Shown in pieces: positions 12,512 through 25,395 of a DNA stretch of 64,000 nt (position 1 is the stretch's first letter; the number at the start of each line of letters is the position of its first letter). Position numbers and translations under genes: made by a program. This DNA is from Neodontobutis hainanensis. Its lineage: Eukaryota > Chordata > Actinopteri > Gobiiformes > Odontobutidae. Location of the stretch: contig JALDNG010000004.1 in the NCBI GenBank assembly GCA_024349245.1, positions 2,406,001 through 2,470,000 of the forward strand. The letters run 5' to 3'. The notes beneath the pieces are model-generated. The model saw only the letters and a list, made by a program, of their open reading frames with translations. It was not told the DNA's origin and ran no database searches.

Positions 12512-15367
12512 GGAAGACAATCCACTTTATTGTAACGTGGCTGCATTGCTCTTGGTGTGGTATTTACAGTGAGACTCCCATCGCTCAAGTCAGCTCCAAA
12601 GACAACATGTGGGGCACATTCACAGTACTTAGTGGTGGCCATGAGGACTATTAGAATCACTGACCCACATTTTTTCCATTTATGTTTTAAATCATTTCCA
12701 ATTGTCTATTTTTTTAATTTCATACTTTTTCTCTTGGTTGTGCTGCTTCCAGTATTGTATGGTTATACTGGAGTGTTTATCCAATCAGATTTCAGCCATG
12801 TGTTGTCAGGGTAAATGAAATCTGCCTTCAGAATCAAAAGTGTGAGCACCTTTAGCTTAGCCAGCTAGCAGGCGTACAACACTGTTTGCATTTTCCGTCT
12901 TTTTATTGGATGGTCAGAGAGCCTACTAGACAAAGCCAGCAACATACTCAAAATAATTTAATGGAGCGGACTTTCGCAGCCATAAAGTGAATTAAAACAT
13001 GCTAGAAAAAGGACAAGACAAACCGGAACTTTCAGCATTAGCTGGATTTGTTGTTGTAACTGAAACGCACAGATGAACCGTGCAACAGAGTAATTGAACT
13101 CTTCTTGAGGAAAGAAAGGACTGTGTTCAAATAATCAAGTGTTGGTGAGTCCCAGTCGACCCACCGCTTTTCTGTGCTCCGAAAGCATTCCTGCCCCCTT
13201 CTGAGCTACCCCCAGCCACAGTTTTCTCACATAAAGACGTACAGGGACCATTAACTGGGTTTCTGTTTTTTTTGTGATGCAACACCCTGTTATACTATGT
13301 TTCTGTACTCTATTGAGTTTTTTCTTTCTATAATGGTGGCATTATAATGGTAGTATCATGAAATGGTTTAACAAGTAGGACATCAATAAAGCCCTAGGTG
13401 TAAGATGCCCGGCCCACCACTGACAGTACCACAGTTCCATAAATCTGGGATCGATTTTCTAAGGCTCTCTCAAAAAACTGAAAATTGAAGGTATTGTAAA
13501 GCAGTTCCAAAGCAAATGGATTCAGTTTCAAAATACAAATTAATTTTCAATTTACTATTTACAAACCAATGCATTTAGTTAAAAAGCATTTCTTTAACTC
13601 AAGCAATTCAAATTCAGTTTGAGTTTAAAGTGGCTCAGACATCAGCCCATACATCAGTAGATTATGTTGATGTAAAATTCCTGGTGTAAGTTTGTATCCT
13701 TCAAAAATATCCAAGCCCAAACAACTAAACATGTGAGTAGATTCAATTACAATTGTCAGAATAGTAACCTCCCGCAGTCTTCATCAGCCTGTTGTCACAA
13801 TCATTACGATGTGAAGTAGCACAGCAATCAGAGCCTGAACATAGTTTCATATAATTGAGAAAGTTATACGCAGTGTTATGTTTTCAACAGGCCAAACATA
13901 CACTTTGTGCAGCTCCCTGCCTGTGTGTAAGAGTCTTTCATTTGTATGGGGTCCCTGAACAACCAGTCAACAATTTAGGAGGCGTTTGCACCGATGATGA
14001 GAAATGATGAGGGTTAATGTAGTGTGTTTTGGCTTGGCTTACAGATTCCTTCATGCTCGGCTGCATTAAATGAGCTGTCATTTAAAACAAATTAAAGCGT
14101 ATCCTTACTTCTAAACACTTGATTCTTTAAAGGCGTGCCATGTAGAATTAGCTACAGTTTTCAAGGGTTTTAAGGTTTAAAATCCTGTTGTGTAATGGAC
14201 TTAGTAAGAAAATGTGTGTTTTTTATTACTGTATATCTCTCTGTGGGTATGAACTATAATTGTAACTTTATTCTGAATTGTATTTCATTCAATACTGGAA
14301 TCTGATTGTACACATTTCACAAGCATGGACCACCTCAACATTCTGAGCAATTTAGAAATCTAAAAAACTATAGGAGCTTGGGAAACGTGAGGCAGTTTGG
14401 AGCTTTCTTGACAATGATGAGCTGTCGGGCATCAAGCTTAATTACCTGTAACTAACAGAGAGAAGGTAACAAGGAGAAGAGGGTTAGAGGGTGGAGCACG
14501 CCAACAAGAACAATCAAAAGATGAAAACGGATGCTATTTATAGGTCTATGACGGGAGGAGGCGGGTTTGAGATGTGTGGTCCTCCTTCTGAACTTTAGAT
14601 AACTAACATTATATTTATTTAAAGCTCCATTAGCCCAGTTAAAGAGATCTTACATCCTCTTTCTGTTCCTATATCTGCCTAGAGTGGACAAAATGAAGGC
14701 CGAACAGCAAACAGCACATTTATGGTTTTAATTTTTTACTACTTTTACTTTTTCCACTGGGTATTGCTCATAGACAAAAGTATGTCCCTGCAGGGCTACC
14801 ATAGGTACTCACATTTGATGGGAGAACTGTGGAACTGCAATCCGTAATTCTGCCACTAAATAAAGCCCCAAACATTTAAGCATGGATTTCCAGCTTCACA
14901 GGATTAAACTATTTATTAGGTTCCAATGAAATTATGCTAACCAAGAAGCTAAAATTAGCAGTTTTTGGTTTAAAGTGCTTAATTTATACCCTAAACATAA
15001 AAAGATCTATTTAAAATCCATTAGTTAATTGATCAAGTATAATTGTGTTTACAGGAACTGACATAATGAAAACATAATGAGAATTTTAAATATATTATCA
15101 AAATTGCAAATGGACCCTTTTATATTTTTTAATTAAACATTATTCTCATTATTTACTGTATTTAATTCAATGTTTTGGCCCCTCTCGGTATTCTTCCACT
15201 GAGGTTGTCGTTAATTTTCAGGTTGAATGATGAACCTAAATTTTGAAAACAGTGTGAACTCATCATAAACTGCCAGTTCAGAGCTGCTCTAAATTCACCT
15301 GCACATTCTTTTACTGCAACACACCTGCTTGTCTTTCCGTCCAGCCTGTCAGCCGGGTACTACCGCG
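12512..15367. other. Non-genic stretch
   Basis: No coding exon was recognised between the solo LTR and the tentative gene model. Confidence 0.5.
14784..14810 (-). repeat. CTAYGGTAGCCCTG repeat, copy 3
   Basis: Plus strand reads GTCCCTGCAGGGCTACCATA then GGTACTC; flanked by CTCATAGACAAAAGTAT. Confidence 0.55.
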
Positions 15368-15381
15368 GTTCCCATGGCAAC
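15368..15381 (+). promoter_or_regulatory. RFX X-box-like motif
   Basis: GTTCCCATGGCAAC fits the X-box pattern RYYNYY-N1-3-RRNRAC recognised by RFX factors. It overlaps the ATG of the tentative gene model at 15374. The match is by pattern only. Confidence 0.35.
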
Positions 15382-18300
15382 GCTGCTCAAAGTGGGCCCC
15401 TCACCTGAGCAGCTCCAGACGGACTGTAGCACAGAGAAAAGGGACAGACAGATACGCAGGTTTGTGAGGCAGGTGAGTACATCCTTTTCTTTACAGCGCC
15501 GCCATGGAGACATCACCATGGAGACGCGCGCGAACGTGGGCGTGTCCCCGTGGGTGTCTGGGAGCGCTACCTCCTCACACCTATACAATACCTATCATGT
15601 ATTATGGATCCCCTCCCCCTTTGTTGGTGCTCCCCTGCTGTCGATCGTATTCACAGAGTATTCTTAGTCACGTATTATCTTCACTCTCACACAACACCTG
15701 ACATATACAGCCTTCTTTACAGTGTTTTCGACATCGCTTCTCTTAAAGGTGCAGAACACAAACTGAGCCCAGAGCAGACAAACAGGATCTTCATACATGT
15801 GGGCTTAGGCTATTACATTTATTTTGTTTATACATTTTTTAAGTTAAGTTTTTTTAAGTTTTGTTTTTTTCTGCAGAAAACAACATTGGCTGAAGAAAAG
15901 AGGGAATGTGAGTAAAGGAATAGCAACCCATAAATAATGGCTAAACCTTGTTTGTTGTTGAAAAGCCCTGTTGTTCAGTAAAGCATCCGTCCTGTTTTGT
16001 GTCTGTTGCTCCACTACTTCGACCAGAGTCTCCAAACTAATACCTATAGTTGAACTAGCCCTCTCTATTAGTTTTTTAACTAATCTTTGGTCTCTTTTTC
16101 TAAGACCGCCCTCAACAAACTGCTGCAAAGAAAACAGTTGGCCATAACTGTATGATAAACATTTGCAGCAGTTACATTTTTATGTCAAAAAAGTTTTTGC
16201 ATAACTTTGTCTGTGTTGATGAAAAATGGAAAAACATTTGACCTAGTTGTGTATTTTGGGGGTGGATATAAAATTATCATTATTTTAAGTCTTTTTTTTT
16301 TTTTTTTTTTAAAAAGTCCTTCCTGAGGCCCTTTGACATATTTGCTTGTTTTGATTTTTTGACTCCCTCAAAATGCATTTTCTTCAAAATTCAACCAATG
16401 CTAAATGGTTTCTGTTATTTTTTTCATTTCCTGGTGTTGAAATCCCTCATCCCTCAATCATGTTTCTATGGCAACAATTTAAAAACTTTTTTTTTTTTGG
16501 TGTCCTAGGGACCCAGGTGGAGCACTTTATTTACAAGCAACAATTAAAGAGAGAAATTTTATATTAATGCTTTATTTTTATTTTTTGTAACAAAAAAAAA
16601 TACTAATTTGCTTTCATGGGATTTTGGGATTCTTTTCATCAAAACGCTAACAAACCTGGCATGTAAGGTTTGTTAAATTAAATTGTAAAATTCTGAAAAT
16701 TCATAAATGTTTGTCAAGTATGATGAGGACTAAAGTTAATAATGACATTCATTTAAAAAATATATGATACACAATATTTCTATGCCAATCTTTACAAGAA
16801 CATTCATTTGTGTCTGAGGGACTCAGGTGGTGCATTAAATGAAGGGAACCCTAAGAGTTAAAACACCTTAGCTTTCTTAGAAAATAGAGCCAGCTTTGAC
16901 CTTTTCTATAAAGTACATCTGTATTTATGGCCCAGTCCAGCTTGTTGTCCAGGTGCACTCCCAGGTATTCATAGGTGACCACTATTTCATTGTCTTCCTT
17001 GATGGTCACAGTTTGAATTAGGAGTGTATCGAGCCTAAAGCATGGGAACAACAATTATGCCTTACAGAGACATGCTGTTGTCCATAAACCAACCCATAAA
17101 AATGGGTCTGAGTCAAGTTTAGTTAACTAAACCCAATGTGCACGCAAATAAAAAAAACATAGTCATACTAACCAAGCCAGGAGACATATTTGGTGTAACA
17201 TATATTTTCAAACAAACACTAAACTGATGCATCAGAGGGTTATTAGTAACATAAAATGGTGACAAATATTCTCAGAGACTGAATGAGTTTTCTTCTGCCA
17301 CCATTTCCTTCTCTCCATTCTCTGCTTCTGGCATTTTGCAGTATTTCCAACAGTTTCCTATTCATCTCTGCCTCTCTCGTTCCATCCCTTGACTTTCATT
17401 TCCCCTGTGCCATATCACAGCTGCTGAGGCCTGCCACGGGCACAATCTGCAGATACCCGGGAGTCTATGGAGTCGGAGCATGTATGTGTGAGTACAATAG
17501 AGCCAGCAGTCCTGCGGTGGGAGGCACAAACAACATCCGCGGGGCAACAAACAGCATTTCTCCACCGGAGCTAACACACATTCGGAAAAAAGAAAGAATA
17601 TGATGCGGTGGGTGGTAGCGGAGAGGAAAGGTAAGAAAATAAAACAAGCATTGGAAATAAGACAGGACCCCCTTGACAGCTGTAAAAATACATCTCTCTT
17701 CCACTCGCTTTTTCTGCTCCTCTTAATTCTTGTCCTGTTGTGCTTGGGTTATTTATTTATTTATTTTTTTGTTGGAAGCACCTGTGCTGTTTTGTGAAGC
17801 TGTAAAATCCCACCCAGGATGGCCTCTGGATAATTTAGTCTCTTTTAATGTTGCAGTAGTAAGCATATGAGACATGTATCAAAATCCATCCAGCACCATT
17901 TTTATTTAGAAGAGGAAACGTGTGGTTGGTCTTGTGTTGTTAAATTTTGAAATTGTGGTCAGTATTTCACACCACAACCTTAACCCCAAAACTATAACAT
18001 TTTGACTGTTGTCAAACTGTCAAACTATAGTTTCACATTGGAGCAAAAGCGTAAAAGCAGCCTGTACAGCATTGTCACAGGTGCAAACTATATTGTGCTT
18101 AAGCGAAACAAACCAATTTTTTTATGAACTTGTCAATAACTTTGGTCAACCACATGTTCACATAGAGAGATGGACGTTCTCATTGGTTTATATCAATGTC
18201 AACAAGAAAGTATTGACTACAGATAATGCAGAGAAAGTTTCCAGCACTGCGTACGTCTGCCTCTTTTAAAATGTTTACATTTTTCTTATGTGTCTTAATC

Positions 18301-18818
18301 TAAAGCTTGTAAAATGTATTTTATTTCTGTAAAGCGCTTTGAGTTACCCACTGTATGAATTGTGCTATATAAATAAAAATTTCCATTTTACACTCAGTAC
18401 CTTTAACTATGTGAACTCTATAAAACATGACCCAATATAAGTAGACGACTCAGTTACATAGAGTCAGATTTAATGCACAAAGCAACAGGTGGCGGAGTTG
18501 TGCAGAGGTACAGACAGTGTAACGAAAGCTCTTGGAGCCAGTGCTGTGACAATTGCCAGCTCGCTGCAGTCAGTGAATGTGAGCCCAACTGCATGAAAAG
18601 GATGAAGCCTTATATAAAGTGACAGGGCCTCTCCGAGCCGCCCCGCTGTGTTTTTCTCTCTCCGCAGGTTAATTCAGAAACGAGACCACACACTTCTGGA
18701 TGGGAATTTAAATGCTTTTAGTAGTCTGCCACAAAGTCAAAGCTCAAGACAAGAGACAGTCTTGTGTTTTTCTTGTGCATTTGTGCGTGTTTGTGTGGCC
18801 AGTGGACTAATTCATTAA
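15374..18818 (+). CDS. Tentative four-exon gene model, product unknown
   Basis: Built only from splice signals and phase. Exon a, 15374-15472: ATG to CAG|GTGAGT, 33 codons beginning MATLLKVGPSPEQLQ, rich in charge later (EKRDRQIRRFVRQ). Exon b, 15877-15907: acceptor GTTTTTTTCTGCAG|, donor AAT|GTGAGT, reads KTTLAEEKRE. Exon c, 17421-17487: acceptor CATATCACAG|, donor TGT|GTGAGT, reads SAEACHGHNLQIPGSLWSRS. Exon d, 18668-18818: acceptor CTCTCTCCGCAG|, reads LIQKRDHTLLDGNLNAFSS before a weakly coding-like tail and TAA. All four join without a stop to 348 nt, 115 aa. I recognise no family. It could be a fast-evolving small gene, part of a larger one, or coincidence. Confidence 0.18.
16462..16475 (+). 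promoter_or_regulatory. RFX X-box-like motif
   Basis: GTTTCTATGGCAAC also fits the X-box pattern. It sits about 1.1 kb from the similar motif at 15368, in otherwise AT-rich DNA. Confidence 0.25.
16851..17054 (-). mobile_element. LINE reverse-transcriptase remnant
   Basis: The minus-strand translation contains VTYEYLGVHLDNKLDWAIN and YRKGQSWLYFLRKLRCFNS, the characteristic YLG-x-DNKL and YxKGQSRLYFLRKLR region downstream of the RT catalytic core in fish non-LTR elements. Only about 68 codons survive and flanking frames are broken. The clade was not determined. Confidence 0.8.
18303..18381 (+). mobile_element. L2-type LINE 3' tail
   Basis: Contains TGTAAAGCGCTTTGAGTT followed by TGCTATATAAATAAA, the conserved 3' end of fish L2-like elements. 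The body is truncated. Confidence 0.65.
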
Positions 18819-21800
18819 TCTGGCTGACAGTTCTCGGTGAACTCGACAGTACCGTCAGTGGTGAGGAATTACAATGAGACAAACTAGGCGTTGTTCGCAG
18901 AGCTGTGATGCTCCCCTGACATCCGCCACGATGTTAAACTCTCTTAAAATGGATAATTTGTGTTTGGGGTGGAAGTTTGGATAAACAAACAGAAACTAAA
19001 AAGATTTATATATAATAAGTATAGATAATTTTGTTAAAATAATTAGTTTGTTTCACATTATCATAACATTTGTATTTAAAATGTTAATCCTATTAACTCC
19101 ATAAGCCTTTTAGCGCCTTGAAGTTAACTATTGTAGGTTAATGACCTGTTTTGCTTTTGTCTGTGTTCAAAACAGAACAGAGAAAACAAACATATTAAAA
19201 TGCTCTTATGTGAAGTTGACAAATTGATTTCTCCAAATGAGTAAAAAAAGTCAAAAGAGGTCAACTCTAACTTTGTAAAAAAAGGAACACTCTCCAAATT
19301 TTAAAGCTCAGATTTATTGAAGGCCAGACCCATTCACTTCAGTAAATGTAATAGGCCTCTTCACAGCACACAGTATAGATCTGTTTGGAACAATCATAAC
19401 CCTTTATCTACAGATAATATGCAGATGCTATGCATATATTTTCTGATTGGTCCACACTTTTGCATCCAGAGCCAGTTTAATCCATGTCCACTTCCTTCCT
19501 GAAATCAAAGTCAAATCCACAGAAACCAGAATAATTTGTTTCTCCAAAAAACAAACATGCTTTTTAAATAAGCTGCAAATCAAAAGCCAAGGTGTAAAGG
19601 TCCCATGAAAGGGTTAGGCATACACTGAATAGAGGCGTATCATGGACGTTTTCTTAACAGTTCTTCCACATAGAGGCTTAAGGATAAAAATAAATCATGC
19701 TTCAATGACACATTTGTACAACCAACCTGAATATGGAGCTCTTTTTCCACATCTCCACATTCAAATTTGGTTATGACCTTTTCATTGTGTAATGTTTAAA
19801 CAGACATTACATGGTCTAGATAAACTTGCAAAGGTCTGGTTTAAAGAATTGTGGACTCTATAAGGACAATGAGATCCTGAGGTGGTAAAGGGATCCTTTC
19901 ATACAAGAGTATTGCAGCATGTGTTCACAGTGAACAGATGAAAGTTGACGTGTGGCTATAGGATTGAGCTGGTGCAACCTTGGAATGAATGTGCTTGTTT
20001 TTGAAGGAACGCAGCATGAATGAAGAGAACAGTGAGGTACACTTGGAGACCGCTCTATTCAAAAACCTATAAAGATCAATCAGTCACTAAAGGTGGAGGG
20101 ACCTATAGGTAACTTATGTTTGGAAATTGGAAAAAAAACGTACCTGAAATGCAAACAGACATGAGGTAAAAGTTCAGATTGTTTTCAAGGAACACAAAAC
20201 AGAAAGTAAAGCTGAACAACATGTATGGTAACACTTTAGATCAGAGGGCACATTTTATCATTAATTCATGCATGACTTATACATTAGTACATGCATTAAA
20301 ATCTAACAAATCACCAGGAAGTATCATGTTTTCATCCTAACCCTAACCTTAACCCTATGCATGTAAAAATGTGCCCCCTACTCTGAAGCCTACCTAAAAT
20401 ATCATCGCAATGCTATTTGCATTGTGGAATATTCTTTATTCTTTCTATAAAAGCGCTACTGCGTAACCTTGAGCCAGTAGAGGGCGCATTTCGTCACATC
20501 CACTGAACCAGCGCAGGAGTTTTAATCCCGAACCCTTCTCATTTAATTGACAGTACTGGCATACAGAGTCAACCACGGAAAATTCAGATTCACATTCCGC
20601 ACATCAGGCTGTTGCTAATGCATGTACGGGTCAAAACATTCTTATTTGAACCATTGGAACTTCTGTAATGTACCTTTAAAGATAACATAATTGGATAAAG
20701 TTAAGATAAATCATTTCTTGTCAATTTTCTAACAAAAGGGAGGCTTGTGTGTAATGCTCTATACTAAGGCATTTTCAAAAGGTAAATATTGAAGAAAATA
20801 CTGCTGATATAAAGGTAGGTAAATGGAATCAAATTTTACCTTTAGAGATGGAATGTGTTCTGTGTTGGTGGCATCTTGTGGTGAAAATTTCGATTCCACA
20901 CTATTGTAATTTATCAAACAACGATTGATGTCAGAAATTAGAATAGATGAATCAACTGAGACAAACTGGAAAACCTACATATGTTTGTTTGTTAGGGGAT
21001 TATGTTAATGTTATGTTTATGTCATGTGTTTTTCTTCTAGTAAAGCGTAATAACCTGATCTAATTTTGTAAAAGGTTCTCTTTCTACCTAAACTGTCCTC
21101 TCCAGCAGCCGTGCAGACAACAGCTGGTCCCTTCACTTTTTAGTGCCATAAATCAAGATGCCAGTCACGATCCCAGATTACTGTTCAGCTGTCATTTTTA
21201 GCTCAAATAGAAGAACAAATAAACACAAAAGTCATGCCATCTGACTGAGCAAAAACACATAAACGCCTCTTATTTCACCCATTCACAGCACCACCCTTTC
21301 AGGACGCACTTTTAATTAAAACAATTACAATAATACATTTATTATAGCGCCATTGTTTCTTGCACCAGCTGTGATTTTAGTAAAAAGGCTCCATCTGTGG
21401 GAGATGCAGATGTTGGTGTCTGGAGGTCCTAAAGTGCAAAAATGAAAGGAAGTGAAGTACGATCTCTGAAAATAAGAAAGTAAAAGTTCAGTGCTATTTA
21501 AGTTAGTGAGTAACTTTTAGATCTCAAAGCACACAAGTGAAAGAAAAAGCAAACACATGTCTCTCCCACAGATGGGATCACACCCACGCATGCTACTACA
21601 TCTCCCAATTTAAATTTCCTTCAAGTTTTGGCTTCACTGAAGGTATTAACTCAGTGGGTGGGTATTATTTCTCTACTTTAGCCCCCTTTGATTCTGCTAC
21701 ACACTCAGGGCCACCTCAGGACACCCCTGAATCATAAAAAGCACAGTCACAGCGGTGTACAACGGGGGAAAAGGACGGCTCAGACGCTGGTCTAACAAGG

Positions 21801-23122
21801 CTTTTAATGGGCTTTTATTGGCGGCTGCTTGATGCTGGGAACCTTCACCTCTGGCTAACCTGCTGCCTCTGGGTTCGCTGAGTCACCGTGGTTGGCAAAA
21901 TGATGACTAATGCTCACTGATGGCAGTCTGCTGAGGTCATGAAGGACTACAGGCATTGATGACGAGAGGAGAGACTGCATTTCCCATGAGACAGTGTACT
22001 GTGTCTTTTTCCAGCAGCAGGATTTGTAACGTGACACCAGAAGCATACGTCCAACTTTGGAATGTTATAAGTCTACACTCAAACATTTTACGTATTTTTG
22101 TACGTGGATGTTTTCCTCAAAGTTTTCAGTCTTCTCCACCTAATGTTGCTTTGTGAAATGAACAAATGTGTAGAATAGTAAGAGCAATAGCAACAACAGT
22201 GCAAGTCAAATTGCCAGTTTATAGCTTATACCTTACTTGACTTATAATGTAAGGCAAAGTATTTTTTTTGTCCAAAACCGTGAGTAAACAGTAAAGCATG
22301 TTTGTTTTATGTGTGTTAGGCTTATGTGGTATGTCCAAGCTCTTCTTCTCTTACCAAATCCATCATTTTTGCTGTAATTTGTCAAACGTGATGTCTGTTA
22401 ACAGAATTTTCTATTTTGAAGATTGTGGGAGTAAGAAGGACACCATCTTTAAAAAAAAGAAAAAAGAAAAAAAAAAAGAAATACCTGTGTATATTTAAAC
22501 AGATTCTTTGCTGACAAATATAGATGCATTTGCAAAGACAAGGCTCCTTAAACTGGTTCTTTGTCTTGCTTTACAATGATAATTAAACCCACAGCCCTGT
22601 AACCAAATAAGAAAAGAACATTACACAAGGAGCCCCTACTTTTATCTTAAAGCGACACCTATAAGATAAAAAAGTAAGAAAGGTAATAAAAGCAGCATGA
22701 CATACAAAGATAAATGCATTTTTTTAAATGCATAAACGTTTTTTTCTTTGATGCTACATAATTAAAAAGACATAGTAGTATTTCTATCCATGACTTTTCA
22801 ATGTGAGACTCACACTAACTGAGAGTTGACACGATTAATATTGATCGGGTTGCCATGGGATCACTGGGTAAGAAATATCGAACAGAAAGTGAACATTATA
22901 GTGATGATTATAGCGTCTCCATTTCACTTTGATTCTTATTTTTTTCTCTTTGTGTGTGTTTTTGTGCAGTTTTGCAGACGTAGCCATTGCTGTTAAAGAC
23001 ACTTCCTCTGTTCTTGAGATTTCTCCATTACGTAAAAGCTGAACATTCTTATCTATTATAATCCTTTTGGATGTAAAGTTTAATTTTATCACATAATATT
23101 TTTCTTTGGATAATTAAAAACT
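18819..23122. other. Non-genic stretch
   Basis: Contains the MITE at 20223 and purine-rich runs (22451-22480). No exon was recognised. Confidence 0.5.
20223..20395. mobile_element. MITE-like element sharing the TGGTAACACTTTA end
   Basis: Starts TGGTAACACTTTAGATCAG; GAGGGCACATTTTAT near the start is mirrored by TAAAAATGTGCCCCCTACTC at 20366-20385. A short CCCTAACCTTAACCC run lies inside. Confidence 0.5.
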
Positions 23123-23386
23123 TGGTAACACTTTATAATAACTACAAACTATTAAACAGCATTAAAGCATTAATAAATATGTACTTACAGATAAATAAAT
23201 GAATAAAGACTGTACTATCATTAGCATATAGTACAGTTATTATTCAAGACTGAACCCTTAATAGCGTCATAAATGTGATTGACCTGATATAACGTGATTA
23301 TAAATGTAGAAGAAATGCTTTGTAAATGATGAATTCATTTGTTACAACTAATGGTTAATAGTGTGTAGTTATTATAAAGTGTTTCA
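23123..23386. mobile_element. MITE with about 32-bp terminal inverted repeats
   Basis: The left end 23123-23155 and the right end 23355-23386 are inverted copies sharing AACACTTTATAATAACTACA and ACTATTAA. 264 bp, no coding capacity. Confidence 0.75.
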
Positions 23387-24397
23387 TTTGCATTCATCAT
23401 TACTGTTGAAGGGACTAGGTCAGACATCTGTGCATGTTCTGGGTGGTTAGAGGTCGCATGAGGAGGCTCCAAACTGCACATCCTTCTCGCAGTGAGGCAG
23501 TAGTGCTAACCACTTTCCGACCTTGCACCCCTTTTTCTAACGTAGTACTCTAGTGTCGAGGTTAACTGAGACGTACGAAACAACACTCTGGTGCATTTTA
23601 CTTCCTTCTATAACTTCATCGACATTCAGTTTTAAGAATAGATGGCATTTCCTTTCCTTTGTGAAAAATGCGCCAGCTTTCCTCTCAGCATGCTCCAACT
23701 TCTGTCGGCTCCATTCTCGTTGGAGACTTCTCAGACAATAGCAACTGCTGTTACTGTTTTTGATACGCTCAATAAGTTTCCATCTGGCAAGAAAATACCG
23801 GTTTATCCCCTGGCAACGGCACTCAAAGGCATTCTCAGGGTATATACAGCGCTCTTTATCGATTATCCTCGAATGATCATCGATTGGGTTGAAGATAGCA
23901 GCGGGATGTTGAATAATTCAGGCAATAAGAGTGGCGGAGTGAGTGCTTATAGTGAAAGTCTGATGAATCAACATTTATAAATCTGGACTTGGAAAGAAGA
24001 GTGCGAGACAAAGTTGGAAATGGTAATGAGGTCTGCTTGTGTGTTTACATGTATAAGTCTGGCCTGCCTGAGGGTGCTACTCTGCTTTCCGCTAAAGATA
24101 CGGGGGTGGCTCTCTGCAGCCTGAGAGGAGACACTGATGGAGGGAACACAGGAAAGAGGAGAAAGAGATACGTCCACATATACACAAGAAGCTGGGAGGA
24201 AGGGTGCTGAGGGGGGGTTGGGCCGAGGGGGAGAGGAGGGAGATAAGCGTCTTAGAGGGTGGGAACGATAACGGCAGATAGGGAAAAGCTGCACGGAGGC
24301 CCAAAGTGAGCAGGCGAGACATGCACAGGAAGAGAAGCGCGGAGATATAGACGAGGCGAGAGGCTGAATTTAATAAATTAGATCAGGCGCCTTGGCG

Positions 24398-24410
24398 GTT
24401 TCCTAGCAAC
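24398..24410 (+). promoter_or_regulatory. RFX X-box-like motif in a GC-rich patch
   Basis: GTTTCCTAGCAAC is a good X-box. It lies in a locally GC-rich stretch (about 24190-24480) that stands out from the AT-rich surroundings and has no assigned gene. Confidence 0.35.
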
Positions 24411-24674
24411 CCAGACAAGACGAGCCTGGTTTGGCCCGGTCTGTGCTCCCTGCTAAAGGTCTGTCCTGCTCTTCGCTCTTATTAGCAGAGGACACAATCA
24501 CTGTTCAGATCTGTTCAATGGCTTTATTTAAAACAAGGTTCTTTGTTCAGTAAAGGGCTGCCTTGTTGGTTCCCCTCGGTAATACTCACGGTAAGGACAA
24601 GCAAGTCTTTTCTTCTTAAACAGGGGTTGAATAAGGTTAAATTATATTGGACCTTTCCCCAACCAATGTCAAAT

Positions 24675-24689
24675 ACACACACACACACA
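24675..24689. repeat. Short (CA)n run
   Basis: About seven CA units. Confidence 0.8.
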
Positions 24690-25084
24690 GCAAAAACAAA
24701 AAAGTATTTCCTGTTCATTCAACTGTGCAAGTTAAACAAGCAATATTAGACACTAAATAGTTTACTGACGGATTTTAGCTCTACTCACTTACTGTGTGTT
24801 GTAGGCCATTACCAAATGGAGCTATAGCCTTTACATATTTTAAATAGCCTTGAGGATATTTATTGTGTGTTACGTCCCTCTTTCTAATGACAATGTGTAT
24901 TTTATCTTCACGTGTATGCTAATCTTATAAGGCTAATCTCCGTTCAACAGTCTTTGATGAGGAAGCACAGGTTCTGAAACCATCTTTGTATTTATAGGAT
25001 CAACCGTGTTTTGTGGGATATGGAGTCCAGTACAACACAGTCCTTATCTTAAATTTGAATTCCAGTCCACTGTCCCAGCAGAGC

Positions 25085-25395
25085 CCTCCGGTCGGCCGAC
25101 CTGATGAGATTAGTTGTTCCAAGGTCCAGGTTCGAACAGTGGGGCGATCCTTTATTTGCTGCTGCTGCTCCTAAAATCTGGAACACATTACCTGCGTGTT
25201 CTCACTGACCTGGTCCTGTTCAAGTCCAGGTTAAAGACTGGCTTTTAACACATTGTAGAACTGTGTCACTTTCAGATGTTTTGGCTTGGTTTGTTTGTTA
25301 TTGTAAAATTTCTTTGGTTATTGTTTCAATGTATTTATATATGTTATACTGCAAATGATCTCCCATTTTAAACGTAAAGCACTTTGGGCTTCCTT
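25085..25395 (+). mobile_element. L2-like LINE remnant (ORF2 end and 3' UTR)
   Basis: Frame at 25130-25200 reads GDPLFAAAAPKIWNTLPA, the C-terminal pattern 'AAPKLWNSLP' of L2-like ORF2, then a stop and a shifted FKSRLK-like segment. The 3' UTR ends near CGTAAAGCACTTTGGGC. A decayed copy. Confidence 0.7.

Noticed and set aside
12198..12572. 124-codon plus-strand frame
   Set aside because: Lies mostly within the solo LTR; proline/serine-rich translation reflects LTR base composition.
16291..16313. Poly-T run as retroposon tail
   Set aside because: No adjacent retrocopy or target-site duplication could be identified.
20336..20360. Telomere-like CCCTAA repeats
   Set aside because: Only about three imperfect units inside a MITE-like element; not an interstitial telomere tract.
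23642..23980. 112-codon plus-strand frame
   Set aside because: No recognised motif, no convincing start or splice context; kept only as a note in the non-genic stretch.
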